Shown in pieces: positions 54,643 to 63,207 of a DNA stretch of 64,000 nucleotides. Where the stretch lies: the NCBI RefSeq assembly GCF_016863495.1, contig NZ_BOOZ01000002.1, positions 310,001 through 374,000 on the forward strand, read 5' to 3'. Source of the DNA: Micromonospora andamanensis. GTDB taxonomy: Bacteria; Actinomycetota; Actinomycetes; Mycobacteriales; Micromonosporaceae. Made by a program: the position numbers and the translations under genes. Every line of letters begins with the position of its first letter. Positions within the stretch are counted from its first letter, which is position 1. The notes under the pieces are model-generated. The model did not search any database. It had not been told where the DNA came from and was given only the letters and a program-made list of their open reading frames with translations.

Positions 54643-57090
54643 ATGGCGGGCCGTACCCCTCAGGCGAGTCGGCGGCGCGGCGCGTCGCCGCGTGGCAGCA
54701 CGAACAGCCGTGCCCGCCAGCCGGCCAAGAAGACCCGTACGCCGGTACGGCGCCGTACCTCGACGAGGGGTCCGGGCCCGGCAGCGTACGTCGGTCGGGC
54801 GATCCAGGCACTGTGGATGGGGCTGGCCCACGGGGTCGGCTGGGCGGTGCGCGCCGCCGGGCGCCAGGCGGCCTCGGCCCGCGACCTCGACCCGGAGCAC
54901 CGCCGCGACGGCGCCGGCCTGCTGTTCATCGGTCTCGCCCTGCTCGGTGCCGGCGCGATCTGGTTCTCGGCAGCCGGTCCGGTCGGTGCCCGACTGGCCG
55001 ACACGGTGCGGCTCTTCCTCGGGGCGATCTCCATAGTGGTGCCGGTGCTGCTGGGCATCGGCGCGTGGCGGCTGATGCGCCAGCCCGGCGATCCGGAGCA
55101 CCGGGGGCGAGGGCTGGTCGGCTGGGGTTCGATGCTGATCTCCACCGCCGCGCTGCTGCACATCGGTCAGCAGCCGGTCGACCCGCGCGAGCGGGACTTC
55201 GCCGGTGGCCTGATCGGCGCGGGCGTGGGCAGCGTGCTGGAACGCGCGGTCACCGCGTGGGTGGCGGTGCCACTGCTGGTCCTGCTACTGGTATTCGGGT
55301 TGCTGGTGGTCACCGCGACGCCGATCAACAAGATCCCCGAGCGGCTCGGTCTGCTGGCCGGCGGCATGGTCGGGCAGGACGAGACGGAGTCGACGGAGGC
55401 ACCCGCCACGCCGACGCGGCGGCGCCCCACCAAACGGGCGGTGCCGCCGGTCGACCCGGACGAGTTCGACGACCTGGACGGCGCGGACCTCCAGGAGACG
55501 ATGGTCCTGCCGCGCAAGACGCCGTCCCGGGTGCCGGCCAGCCGCAAACCCGCCGAGCCGCCGGAGCACTCGCCCGCGCCGACCCGCGCCGAGCAGCTCG
55601 CGCTCACCGGCCTGGCCGGCGACTACACGCTGCCCCCGTCGAACATGCTCGGCAGCGGGGCCGCTCCGAAGACCCGCAGCAAGGCCAACGACGAGGTGAT
55701 CGCCGCCCTCACCGGTGTCTTCGACCAGTTCGACGTGGACGCGGCGGTGACCGGCTTCACCCGGGGGCCGACGGTGACCCGGTACGAGGTCGAGCTGGGC
55801 CACGGTGTCAAGGTCGAGCGGATCACCCAGCTCTCCCGCAACATCGCGTACGCGGTGAAGTCGCCGGACGTCCGCATCCTGAGCCCGATCCCGGGCAAGA
55901 GCGCTGTGGGTGTGGAGATCCCGAACACCGACCCGGAGAACGTGGCCCTCGGTGACGTGCTGCGGTCGCGCGCCGCCACCAGCGACCACCATCCGATGGT
56001 GGTCGCCCTCGGCAAGGACATCGAGGGCGGCTACGTGGTGGCGAACCTGGCGAAGATGCCGCACATCCTGATCGCGGGGGCCACCGGCGCGGGCAAGTCG
56101 AGCTGCCTGAACAGCCTGCTCATGTCCATCCTGACCCGGGCCACGCCGGACGAGGTGCGGCTGCTGCTGATCGACCCGAAGCGGGTCGAGATGACCGGCT
56201 ACGAGGGCATCCCGCACCTGGTCACGCCGATCGTGACGAACGCCAAGAAGGCGGCCGACTCGTTGGAGTGGGTCGTCCGTGAGATGGACATGCGGTACGA
56301 CGACCTCGCCGCGAACGGGGTCCGGCACATCGACGACTTCAACCGGAAGGTGCGCAACGGCGAGATCAAGGCGCCACCGGGCAGCGAGCGTGAGATGCGC
56401 CCGTACCCGTACCTGCTGGTGATCGTGGACGAGTTGGCCGACCTCATGATGGTGGCCCCGCGCGACGTCGAGGACTCGATCGTGCGGATCACCCAGCTCG
56501 CCCGGGCCGCCGGCATCCACCTGGTACTCGCCACCCAACGCCCCTCGGTCGACGTGGTGACTGGCCTGATCAAGGCCAACGTGCCGTCCCGGCTGGCGTT
56601 CGCCACCTCGTCGCTCGCCGACTCCCGGGTCATCCTCGACCAGCCGGGCGCGGAGAAGCTGCTCGGCCGGGGTGACGGGCTGTTCCTGCCGATGGGCGCC
56701 TCGAAGCCGGTGCGGATCCAGGGTGCCTGGGTCACCGAGCGCGAGATCAACGACGTGGTGAAGTTCTGCAAGGACCAGCGTGAGCCGGAGTTCCGCCCGG
56801 ACGTACTGGCCCCCGCGCAGGACAGCAAGAAGAAGATCGACGAGGACATCGGCGACGACCTGGACCTGCTGGTGCAGGCGGTCGAGCTGGTGGTCACCTC
56901 GCAGTTCGGCTCGACCTCGATGCTCCAGCGCAAGTTGCGGGTGGGCTTCGCGAAGGCCGGCCGGCTGATGGACCTGATGGAGACCCGGGGCGTGGTCGGC
57001 CCGTCGGAGGGCTCCAAGGCGCGCGACGTGCTGGTCAAGCCGGATGAGTTGGAAGAGGTGCTTGAGGGTCTGCGGGGCGGCGATGGCTGA
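54643..57090 (+). CDS. ftsK: DNA translocase FtsK
   Basis: An 815-residue cell-division DNA pump. A basic N-terminus (about 1-50) precedes about four membrane helices (85-230), an acidic/Pro linker, and the motor domain with Walker A GATGAGKS at 479-486 and Walker B LLVIVDELADLMM. The gamma winged helix (QFGSTSMLQRKLRVGFAKAGRLMDLMETRGVVGP) reads chromosomal orientation sequences. TACGGT (54631-54636) lies 6 nt before ATG 54643, so translation is leaderless. The stop overlaps the next gene by 8 nt. Confidence 0.95.
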   Translation: MAGRTPQASRRRGASPRGSTNSRARQPAKKTRTPVRRRTSTRGPGPAAYVGRAIQALWMGLAHGVGWAVRAAGRQAASARDLDPEHRRDGAGLLFIGLALLGAGAIWFSAAGPVGARLADTVRLFLGAISIVVPVLLGIGAWRLMRQPGDPEHRGRGLVGWGSMLISTAALLHIGQQPVDPRERDFAGGLIGAGVGSVLERAVTAWVAVPLLVLLLVFGLLVVTATPINKIPERLGLLAGGMVGQDETESTEAPATPTRRRPTKRAVPPVDPDEFDDLDGADLQETMVLPRKTPSRVPASRKPAEPPEHSPAPTRAEQLALTGLAGDYTLPPSNMLGSGAAPKTRSKANDEVIAALTGVFDQFDVDAAVTGFTRGPTVTRYEVELGHGVKVERITQLSRNIAYAVKSPDVRILSPIPGKSAVGVEIPNTDPENVALGDVLRSRAATSDHHPMVVALGKDIEGGYVVANLAKMPHILIAGATGAGKSSCLNSLLMSILTRATPDEVRLLLIDPKRVEMTGYEGIPHLVTPIVTNAKKAADSLEWVVREMDMRYDDLAANGVRHIDDFNRKVRNGEIKAPPGSEREMRPYPYLLVIVDELADLMMVAPRDVEDSIVRITQLARAAGIHLVLATQRPSVDVVTGLIKANVPSRLAFATSSLADSRVILDQPGAEKLLGRGDGLFLPMGASKPVRIQGAWVTEREINDVVKFCKDQREPEFRPDVLAPAQDSKKKIDEDIGDDLDLLVQAVELVVTSQFGSTSMLQRKLRVGFAKAGRLMDLMETRGVVGPSEGSKARDVLVKPDELEEVLEGLRGGDG

Positions 57091-57382
57091 GCCGGCGGCA
57101 CTGGCCAGCGAGCTGTTCCCGATCATCACGGCCGCCGACCTGGACGCCGCACTGCGCTTCGGTGACGGCCAGTTGGGCATCGGGCGGCAGGAGGCCGGCG
57201 AGCAGCCCGCCGGCCCGGCGACCCTCTGGGTGTACGTCGCGGACTGCGCCGCGGCACTGGCCCGGCTGGCCGGGGCGGGCGTCGAGGTACTCGCCGAGCC
57301 GCAGACGCAGCCGTGGGGCGAGCGGATGGCGATCGTCCGTGACCCGGACGGCAACCGGGTCCTGGTCGCCGACCGCGGCTGA
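57083..57382 (+). CDS. VOC/glyoxalase-like protein with internal deletion
   Basis: A 99-residue protein of the vicinal-oxygen-chelate fold. The start FPIITAADLDAALRF is normal, but it jumps straight to GDGQLGIGRQEAGEQ, so about 25-35 residues (the rest of the first beta-alpha-beta unit) seem to be missing in frame; the second unit (LWVYVADCAAALARL, PWGERMAIVRDPDGNRVLVA) is complete. The protein may be non-functional or have a reduced fold. ATG 57083 overlaps the ftsK end, suggesting coupling. Confidence 0.65.
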   Translation: MAEPAALASELFPIITAADLDAALRFGDGQLGIGRQEAGEQPAGPATLWVYVADCAAALARLAGAGVEVLAEPQTQPWGERMAIVRDPDGNRVLVADRG

Positions 57383-57441
57383 CAGGTCCCTCCGTCACAC
57401 CTGGTGATTCCCGGCCCGGAGCCGCCCCACCCTCCCGCGCC

Positions 57442-57563
57442 CTTTGCTCTGCTTCACCATACGCAACGGTTACCGAAGGTCACGTTCAGTGTTCGGGGCG
57501 CCGCCGGCCGGCACGCTATCGCCGCAGCTCAGGAACTGGTGCGTGGGTTGAAGCAGAGCAAAG
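57442..57563. repeat. 122-bp element bounded by 15-bp perfect inverted repeats
   Basis: CTTTGCTCTGCTTCA at 57442-57456 is exactly inverted at 57549-57563. The AT-rich ends are unlike the surrounding GC-rich DNA, which suggests a small non-coding mobile (MITE-like) or dispersed repeat element. The stretch 57383-57706 contains no gene I can support. Confidence 0.5.
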
Positions 57564-57706
57564 CGGCGGAGGGGGAGTGGAGGATGGTGGCGGCCAACGC
57601 TACGCATCGTCACCGGCGGGAAGAATGCTGTCCGTAACCGTGCTCGGCCGTGCGTCGTACGGCGGACAAGCCATGTGGGGACGAGGGTGGGAAGGGCCCA
57701 TGCGCA

Positions 57707-57737
57707 GACGGCCCGCCGCGTGACGCGGCGGGCCGTC
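57707..57737 (-). terminator. Terminator after the small membrane protein gene
   Basis: GACGGCCCGCCGC (57707-57719) pairs perfectly with GCGGCGGGCCGTC (57725-57737) around a 5-nt loop, 14 nt beyond the stop of the minus-strand gene that ends at 57752. Confidence 0.72.
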
Positions 57738-57751
57738 GAGTCGCGAAGAGA

Positions 57752-57979
57752 TCAGAGCGAGCTGAGGATCAGCATGCTCAGCAGCATGGCGACCACGTTG
57801 GCCGCGGCGGCGTACCAGCCGAGCGGCTTGTCACCGAGCACCGCGCCGACGACGCCGAGGACCAGACCGATGACTCCGAAGAGGATCGGGTTGAGCAGCA
57901 GCGCGAGGACCGCGCACACGAAGCCCACGATGGTGCAGATGCGGGCGGCGCTGGTCGAGCGGACGGTGCTGGTGGCCAT
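57752..57979 (-). CDS. Small membrane protein (DUF4190-like)
   Basis: A 75-residue protein with two or three hydrophobic helices (ICTIVGFVCAVLALLLNPILFGVIGLVLGVVGAVLG and WYAAAANVVAMLLSMLILSSL), like the compact DUF4190 family. GGAGGAAG lies just before ATG 57979. It lies 83 nt after the gdx stop on the same strand, so it may share its transcript. Function unknown. Confidence 0.72.
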   Translation of the reverse strand: MATSTVRSTSAARICTIVGFVCAVLALLLNPILFGVIGLVLGVVGAVLGDKPLGWYAAAANVVAMLLSMLILSSL

Positions 57980-58062
57980 GTCTTCCTCCAGTGGGTGAGT
58001 CTCATGTCTGCCGTCCGGTCTCTACCCACTACGGACGATCGCCACGCACACCCGCCCACGCA

Positions 58063-58377
58063 TCAGTGGAACAGCCTCAGCCCGATCACGCCGGCCACCA
58101 CCAGTAGCAGGCTGAGCAGGCGGGGCAGGTTGGCCGGCTCGCCGAGCGCCACCATGCCGACGAGGGCGGTGCCGACCGCCCCGATGCCGACCCACACCGC
58201 GTAGCCGGTGCCGACCGGAATCTCCCGCAGCGCGTATGCCAGCCCGGCCATGCTCAGCACCAGCGTGATCACGAAGACCACCGAGGCGACGGGTCGGGTG
58301 AAGCCGGCGGAGCGGTCCAGGGCGATCGCCCAGGCCGTTTCGAGCAGTCCGGAGAGCACAAGCACGATCCAGGCCAT
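58063..58377 (-). CDS. gdx: SMR family guanidinium exporter (Gdx/SugE type)
   Basis: A 104-residue four-helix small multidrug resistance protein. The proton-coupling Glu13 lies in LSGLLETAWAIAL, and REIPVGTGYAVWVGIGAVGTALVGMVALGE matches the Gdx/SugE subgroup, which exports guanidinium, better than EmrE. AGAGG lies about 6-8 nt before ATG 58377. A guanidine-III riboswitch is recognisable 63 nt upstream, strongly supporting the substrate. SMR proteins work as antiparallel dimers in the membrane. Confidence 0.9.
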   Translation of the reverse strand: MAWIVLVLSGLLETAWAIALDRSAGFTRPVASVVFVITLVLSMAGLAYALREIPVGTGYAVWVGIGAVGTALVGMVALGEPANLPRLLSLLLVVAGVIGLRLFH

Positions 58378-58399
58378 CGGGTCACCTCTTCAGCAGGGG

Positions 58400-58426
58400 C
58401 CCGGCCACCGGGGCCGGGACGAGTCG
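58400..58426 (-). promoter_or_regulatory. Expression platform of the guanidine riboswitch
   Basis: In the minus-strand RNA, CGACTCGTCC (plus 58417-58426) is the exact complement of GGACGAGTCG in the riboswitch (plus 58469-58478), so ligand-free RNA can form an alternative helix. CCCGGCC/GGCCGGG (58400-58418) is a 7-bp hairpin just before the gdx ribosome-binding site. Guanidine binding would release the downstream strand and change which hairpin forms. Confidence 0.55.
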
Positions 58427-58439
58427 GGTCCAGCACGCG

Positions 58440-58480
58440 GGGCGTCTTGGCCTGACCGGGTACGCCCACGACTCGTCCGG
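58440..58480 (-). ncRNA. Guanidine-III (ykkC-III) riboswitch
   Basis: On the minus strand the RNA reads CCGGACGAG, a short variable stem, GTACCCGGTCAGG, then CAAGACG. These are the conserved blocks of the pseudoknotted guanidine-III aptamer as I recall it from the Thermobifida fusca structure; both helices can form (CCGG with CCGG, and GGGCGT with ACGCCC, the latter closing at 58440). It sits 63 nt upstream of gdx. Confidence 0.88.
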
Positions 58481-58506
58481 GGCGGCCACGCGGGCCGCCG
58501 GAACCG

Positions 58507-58512
58507 ACCGTA
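58507..58512 (-). promoter_or_regulatory. -10 box candidate for the gdx transcript
   Basis: The minus-strand hexamer TACGGT (plus ACCGTA) lies 27 nt before the riboswitch, a suitable place for the promoter. No clear -35 box is seen. Confidence 0.4.
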
Positions 58513-58592
58513 GCACCGGGTCGTGGGGTGCCGGGGTGAGACGGATCACCCGGGGTGGACCTCAAGCTTGCTTCAAGCTGCACCATTGATCC

Positions 58593-59516
58593 GTGACCGT
58601 GCTCATCTCCGATCCGGAGGTCGCCGCCGCGCTTGACGCAGCGACCTCGGTCGACGCGATGCGTCAGGCTCTGCTCGCGGCTCATGACGGGCGGCTCGTC
58701 GCCCCGCCCCGGGCCGCCGCGTCGCTCGGCGCCGGCCGGATGGTGCTCACCGCCGGGCACCTGGTCGGACAGTGGTACGGATACCGGGCGTACGACACGT
58801 TCGGGCACCCGGAGACCGAGCAGGTGGTGGTGCTGCACGACGGGCAGACCGGCGCGGTGCGGGCGGTGGCCGTGGGGGATGAACTGGGCTCTCGGCGTAC
58901 CGGCGCGCTGGGCGGGGTGGCTGTCGACGCGTTGGCCCGTCCGGACGCGGCCACCGTCGGCGTGATCGGATCCGGCGGGCAGGCATGGACCCAGGTCTGG
59001 GCCGCCGCCGCCGTGCGACGCCTGCGCCAGGTGACAGTGCACAGCCGGTCGACAGCCCGTCGGGAGGCGTTCGCCGCCCGGGTCCGGGCCGAACTCGGGA
59101 TTCCGGCCCGCGCGGTGGAGACCGCTCAGGAGGCGGTACGCGACCGGGACCTGGTGGTGCTGGCCACCACCAGCCCGACACCGGTGCTGAGCGCCGCCGA
59201 CCTGCGCCCCGGTACCCACGTCAACGCGGTCGGTTTCAAACAGGTGGACCGCGCGGAGTTCGGCACCGACCTGCTCGACGCCGCCGCCGTGCTGGTCAGC
59301 GACTCGGTGGCACAGGCCACGTCGTACGCTCCGCCGATGCTCGCCGCCCAGCCGCCGTACGCCTCCCGGCTGCGTGACCTGGGCGCGGTGCTGGCCGGCG
59401 CGGCACCCGGCCGCACCGGTGCGGACCAGATCTCGGTCTTCTGCTCGGTCGGCCTGGCCGGCACGGAGGTCTTTCTGCTCGACCGCGTGGTCCGGATCCT
59501 CGCCACGGCGGTCTGA
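58593..59516 (+). CDS. Ornithine cyclodeaminase/mu-crystallin family protein
   Basis: A 307-residue Rossmann protein of the OCD/mu-crystallin family, whose members are NAD(P)-dependent ornithine cyclodeaminases, ketimine reductases or amino-acid dehydrogenases. The cofactor loop is VGVIGSGGQAWTQVWA; the family GDELGSRRTGALGGVAVDALA and GTHVNAVGFKQVDRAEF regions are present. GTG 58593 is the first start; a CAAGCTTG palindrome lies 22 nt upstream (58563-58570). It diverges from gdx. Substrate cannot be told from sequence. Confidence 0.82.
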   Translation: MTVLISDPEVAAALDAATSVDAMRQALLAAHDGRLVAPPRAAASLGAGRMVLTAGHLVGQWYGYRAYDTFGHPETEQVVVLHDGQTGAVRAVAVGDELGSRRTGALGGVAVDALARPDAATVGVIGSGGQAWTQVWAAAAVRRLRQVTVHSRSTARREAFAARVRAELGIPARAVETAQEAVRDRDLVVLATTSPTPVLSAADLRPGTHVNAVGFKQVDRAEFGTDLLDAAAVLVSDSVAQATSYAPPMLAAQPPYASRLRDLGAVLAGAAPGRTGADQISVFCSVGLAGTEVFLLDRVVRILATAV

Positions 59517-59576
59517 GGCCGCCCGCCCCGTACCGCCGTCGCCGGTGCGGGCACCGCCGCCCGGTACCCTCGGATG

Positions 59577-61061
59577 GTGTCTGCCACCTCCTCGCCTTCC
59601 CCCGACGGTCGCCGGGTCGCGCTGCTGACCCTGGGCTGTGCCCGCAACGAGGTCGACTCGGAGGAGCTGGCCGCCCGCCTGCACGCCGACGGCTGGCAGG
59701 TGACCACCGACGGCGAGGGCGCCGACGTGGTGGTCGTCAACACCTGCGGCTTCGTGGAGAAAGCCAAGCAGGACTCCATCCAGACCCTGCTGGCCGCCGC
59801 CGACACCGGCGCGAAGGTGGTCGCCGCGGGCTGCATGGCCGAGCGTTACGGCCGGGAACTCGCCGACAGCCTCCCCGAGGCGCAGGCGGTGCTCAGCTTC
59901 GACGATTACCCGGACATCGCCGCTCGGCTGGACGCGGTGGTTGCCGGTCGGGAGGTCGCCGCGCACACCCCACGCGACAGGCGTGAACTGCTGCCGCTGA
60001 CCCCGATCGCCCGGCGCGACAGCGCGGTGTCCCTGCCCGGGCACGGCCGGGGCGCCGACGTCGACGAGCACACCCCGGCCCACCTGCGTACGGTGCTGCG
60101 TCGCCGGTTGGACAGCGGCCCGGTGGCCTCGCTCAAGCTGGCCAGCGGATGTGACAGGCGTTGCGCGTTCTGCGCCATTCCCGCCTTCCGGGGCGCCTTC
60201 GTCTCCCGCACCCCTGACGAGCTGCTCGCCGAGGCCGAGTGGCTGGCCAAGAGCGGCGTCCGGGAACTCGTGCTGGTCAGCGAGAACTCGACCTCCTACG
60301 GCAAGGACCTGGGCGACCCGCGTGCGCTGGAGAAGCTGCTGCCGCAGCTCGCCGCCGTCGACGGCATCGTCCGGGTACGGGCCAGCTACCTCCAGCCGGC
60401 CGAGACCCGGCCGGGGCTGATCGAGGCCATCGCCAGCACGCCGGGAGTCGCGCCCTACTTCGACCTGTCGTTCCAACACTCGAGTGAGCCGGTGCTGCGC
60501 CGGATGCGTCGTTTCGGCTCCACCGACCGTTTCCTCGAGCTGCTCGCCGCCGCGCGGCAGCTGGCACCGGAGGCCGGCGCGCGCAGCAACTTCATCGTCG
60601 GCTTCCCGGGCGAGACCCGGGGCGACGTCGACGAGCTGGTGCGGTTCCTCACCGAGGCCCGGCTCGACGCGATAGGCGTCTTCGACTACAGCGACGAGGA
60701 CGGCACCGAAGCCGCCGGACTACCGGGCAAGGTTTCCGCGGCCACCATCAAACGGCGGTACGACAAGCTCAGCGCGCTCGCCGACGAGCTGTGCTCGCAG
60801 CGGGCCGAGGACCGCCTCGGTTCGACAGTGGAGGTGCTCGTCGATTCGGTCGACGGCGGGATCGTCGAGGGAAGGGCGGCGCACCAGGCGCCGGAGGTGG
60901 ACGGGTCGACAACGCTCGTCGCCCCGGACGGTGGCGGCGTCGACCTGACCGCGCTACGCCCCGGTGACCTGGTCCGCGCCACGGTGACCGGCACCGAGGG
61001 AGTGGACCTGCTCGCCGTACCGGATGAGATGATCTCCGCCGCGCCCGGCGCGGCGCGGTGA
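59577..61061 (+). CDS. rimO: Ribosomal protein S12 methylthiotransferase RimO
   Basis: A 494-residue radical-SAM enzyme that adds a methylthio group to an aspartate of ribosomal protein S12. The N-terminal cluster cysteines are in LGCARN, NTCGF and AGCM; the radical-[11 protein letters not shown] motif follows, then a TRAM domain at the C-terminus. TACCCT (59565-59570) lies 6 nt before GTG 59577 and only 3 nt before ATG 59574, so the GTG is favoured as a leaderless start. The stop overlaps pgsA. Confidence 0.93.
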   Translation: MSATSSPSPDGRRVALLTLGCARNEVDSEELAARLHADGWQVTTDGEGADVVVVNTCGFVEKAKQDSIQTLLAAADTGAKVVAAGCMAERYGRELADSLPEAQAVLSFDDYPDIAARLDAVVAGREVAAHTPRDRRELLPLTPIARRDSAVSLPGHGRGADVDEHTPAHLRTVLRRRLDSGPVASLKLASGCDRRCAFCAIPAFRGAFVSRTPDELLAEAEWLAKSGVRELVLVSENSTSYGKDLGDPRALEKLLPQLAAVDGIVRVRASYLQPAETRPGLIEAIASTPGVAPYFDLSFQHSSEPVLRRMRRFGSTDRFLELLAAARQLAPEAGARSNFIVGFPGETRGDVDELVRFLTEARLDAIGVFDYSDEDGTEAAGLPGKVSAATIKRRYDKLSALADELCSQRAEDRLGSTVEVLVDSVDGGIVEGRAAHQAPEVDGSTTLVAPDGGGVDLTALRPGDLVRATVTGTEGVDLLAVPDEMISAAPGAAR

Positions 61062-61723
61062 CGGTGGGCCGGGACGAGGCGGAGGAGGCACGAGGTGCGG
61101 TGCCGGGTGTGCCAGCCGAGCGGGGCGATGCCGTGACGGGGGCGACGGAGTCACCACCGGTGCCGGTGGTGGCGGTGCCCGTGGTCAACGCCGCAAACGC
61201 CCTGACCGCGCTACGGCTGGTGCTCGTACCGGTCTTCGCGGCCTCGGTGGTCATGTCGGGGATGACGCACGCCGGATGGCAGGTCATCGCCTGCGTGATC
61301 TTCGCCGTGGCTTCGGTCACGGACCTGGTCGACGGGTGGATCGCCCGGCGGTTCGCGCTTGTCACGGCCGTGGGCAAGGTGGCCGATCCGATCGCCGACA
61401 AGGCGCTCACCGGCGCCGCCCTGCTGCTGCTCTCCTGGTACGACCGGCTGCCGTGGTGGGTGACCACGATCATCCTGGCCCGGGAACTGGGCATCACCGC
61501 GCTGAGATTCTGGGTGATCAGGCGCGGCGTGATCGCCGCCAGCCGGGGCGGGAAGATCAAGACGGCGCTTCAGATACTGGCCATCACCTGGTACCTGTGG
61601 CCGATGCCGGCGGCACTCACCCCGATCGGGCCCTGGATCATGGGCGCGGCGGTCGCGGTCACCCTCGTCACCGGGCTGGACTACATCGCCCAGGCCACCC
61701 GGCTGCGTCGCACTCAGACGTGA
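61058..61723 (+). CDS. pgsA: CDP-diacylglycerol--glycerol-3-phosphate 3-phosphatidyltransferase
   Basis: A 221-residue membrane enzyme making phosphatidylglycerophosphate. The CDP-alcohol phosphotransferase motif D-G-x2-A-R-x8-G-x3-D-x3-D is complete in [24 protein letters not shown] 40-residue hydrophilic N-terminal extension precedes the first helix; six helices in all. GTG 61058 overlaps the rimO stop (GTGA). Confidence 0.93.
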   Translation: MTVGRDEAEEARGAVPGVPAERGDAVTGATESPPVPVVAVPVVNAANALTALRLVLVPVFAASVVMSGMTHAGWQVIACVIFAVASVTDLVDGWIARRFALVTAVGKVADPIADKALTGAALLLLSWYDRLPWWVTTIILARELGITALRFWVIRRGVIAASRGGKIKTALQILAITWYLWPMPAALTPIGPWIMGAAVAVTLVTGLDYIAQATRLRRTQT

Positions 61724-61782
61724 GCGCCTCTCGACGGCGTTGCGACGCGTAGACCACGTCGGGGCCGGGAAGGATGCAGATC

Positions 61783-62292
61783 ATGGGTGTGCGAGAGGCT
61801 GAGGGTGCGATGGGCGCCGTGGCGGCGGGGGTGGTGCACCGTCTCACCGAGCGGCGGGAGACGTTCGCCACCGTCGAGTCGCTCACCGGCGGTCTGCTGG
61901 CCGCCACGGTCGTGGAGATCGCCGGGGCGAGCGCCGTCTACCGCGGCGGACTTGTGGTCTACGCCACCGAGCTGAAGGAGCGGCTGGCCGACGTACCGGC
62001 GGCACTGCTGGCCGAGCGCGGCCCGGTCGATGCCGACGTGGCCAAGGCGCTCGCCGAGGGTGGGCGGCGACGCTGCGGGGCCGACTGGGGCGTGGCCACC
62101 ACCGGGGTGGCCGGGCCGGAGCCCCAGGGCGGCAAGCCGGTCGGGCTGGTCTTCGTCGCGGTCGCCGGCCCGGACGGCACCGAGGTACGCCAACTCGACC
62201 TGGACGGCGGCCGTGACCGCATCCGGGGTGCCGCGGTGACCGAGGCGTTGCGCCTGATTGCCGAGCACATCCAGGCCCCCGACCCGACCTGA
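61783..62292 (+). CDS. CinA C-terminal domain protein, nicotinamide-nucleotide amidohydrolase (PncC-like)
   Basis: A 169-residue stand-alone CinA C-terminal domain, which deamidates NMN to NaMN in NAD recycling. Motifs are [15 protein letters not shown] with the catalytic Ser, [19 protein letters not shown], and [26 protein letters not shown] 61783 is preferred because GGAAGG lies 9 nt upstream; ATG 61774 would be too close. The gap to clgR (62293-62566) carries a TACGGT box at 62486-62491 and nothing else clear. Confidence 0.88.
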   Translation: MGVREAEGAMGAVAAGVVHRLTERRETFATVESLTGGLLAATVVEIAGASAVYRGGLVVYATELKERLADVPAALLAERGPVDADVAKALAEGGRRRCGADWGVATTGVAGPEPQGGKPVGLVFVAVAGPDGTEVRQLDLDGGRDRIRGAAVTEALRLIAEHIQAPDPT

Positions 62293-62566
62293 GCCGCTGG
62301 CGGTCTGCACGCCGTCGGGCTTGTCGTGCTGGGGGTCGCCCCGGGCCCGCCAGCCGGTCAGTGGCATTCCAGATGCTGGTGTCCCGGCGTGTCGGACACC
62401 TGGACTGCCACAGGTCGGTGGCGCGGTCGGTGGCGGCCAGTGGGATGACCGGGCGGGGCGGGATGTCGCGGCGGCGCGCAGCGGGTACGGTTGCGGGAAA
62501 GCTCCGACAGCCGGTGCTCCCACAGGCCGGTCGGCCGGGCGAACTGTGTCCCTCAGGGGAGGTGCG

Positions 62567-63025
62567 ATGGTCCTGCTACGCCGGGTGATCGGTGACGCAC
62601 TACGGGCGCGCCGGCAGGGGCAGCACCGCACGCTGCGCGAGGTCTCGTCCGCAGCCAACGTCAGCCTGGGCTACCTGTCGGAGATCGAACGCGGTCAGAA
62701 GGAACCCTCGAGCGAGCTGCTCGCGGCGATCTGCGACGCGCTGGGCGCCCGTCTCTCCGAGCTGTTGCGCGAAGTCAGCGACACGGTGGCGCTCGCCGAG
62801 CAGATGCCGGGCGTGCTGGTGCCGGTGCAGGACGAGCCGACCGAGTCGACGCCTGTCGCCGCCGCGTCGGTGCACAAGGCCACCGGTCGGGGCGTACGCC
62901 AGGTCACCTCCGACGGTAACGTCGCCGTCTCCGTGCGGCAGGACTCCCCGCTCAAGGCCACGCTGCGTACCGCCCGGGTCCGGCCCGCCGACCGCAGCGA
63001 CCGGGACGTGGTCTGCGCCGCCTGA
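62567..63025 (+). CDS. clgR: ClgR-like helix-turn-helix transcriptional regulator
   Basis: A 152-residue Xre-type regulator matching ClgR, the activator of clp protease and other stress genes. The DNA-binding region is [52 protein letters not shown]. Wild-type ClgR usually ends in hydrophobic residues seen by ClpP; here the end is DRDVVCAA, which fits that degron. AGGGGAGG lies 4 nt before ATG 62567. pspA follows, the order that in Mycobacterium forms an envelope-stress operon. Confidence 0.9.
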   Translation: MVLLRRVIGDALRARRQGQHRTLREVSSAANVSLGYLSEIERGQKEPSSELLAAICDALGARLSELLREVSDTVALAEQMPGVLVPVQDEPTESTPVAAASVHKATGRGVRQVTSDGNVAVSVRQDSPLKATLRTARVRPADRSDRDVVCAA

Positions 63026-63122
63026 GCCTCGCGGCCGATGGTCGCGGTAGCTCCCGCCGCGTAGGGTTGATCGCGGACGTCCGCTCTCGCCGGTACGGAT
63101 GCCGTGTTGGCGCCCGGCTGGG

Positions 63123-63139
63123 ACGATGGATCCACCATC
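63123..63139 (+). promoter_or_regulatory. Small hairpin in the pspA leader
   Basis: CGATGG (63123-63128) pairs with CCATCG (63134-63139). A TAGGGT -10-like box at 63062-63067 precedes it. Together they suggest pspA has its own promoter and a short leader in addition to any read-through from clgR. Confidence 0.35.
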
Positions 63140-63207
63140 GCCGGTAGCCGGGCCGGTCACCGGGGGTGGGGCAGGCACAGCGACGTGATTGAGGGGATAC
63201 CGCGGAG

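Noticed and set aside
55285..57354. A 689-codon minus-strand open frame opposite ftsK
   Set aside because: Shadow of ftsK with no recognisable motifs.
57404..57637. A 77-codon ORF
   Set aside because: It runs through the inverted-repeat element at 57442-57563 and lacks a start signal and coding bias.
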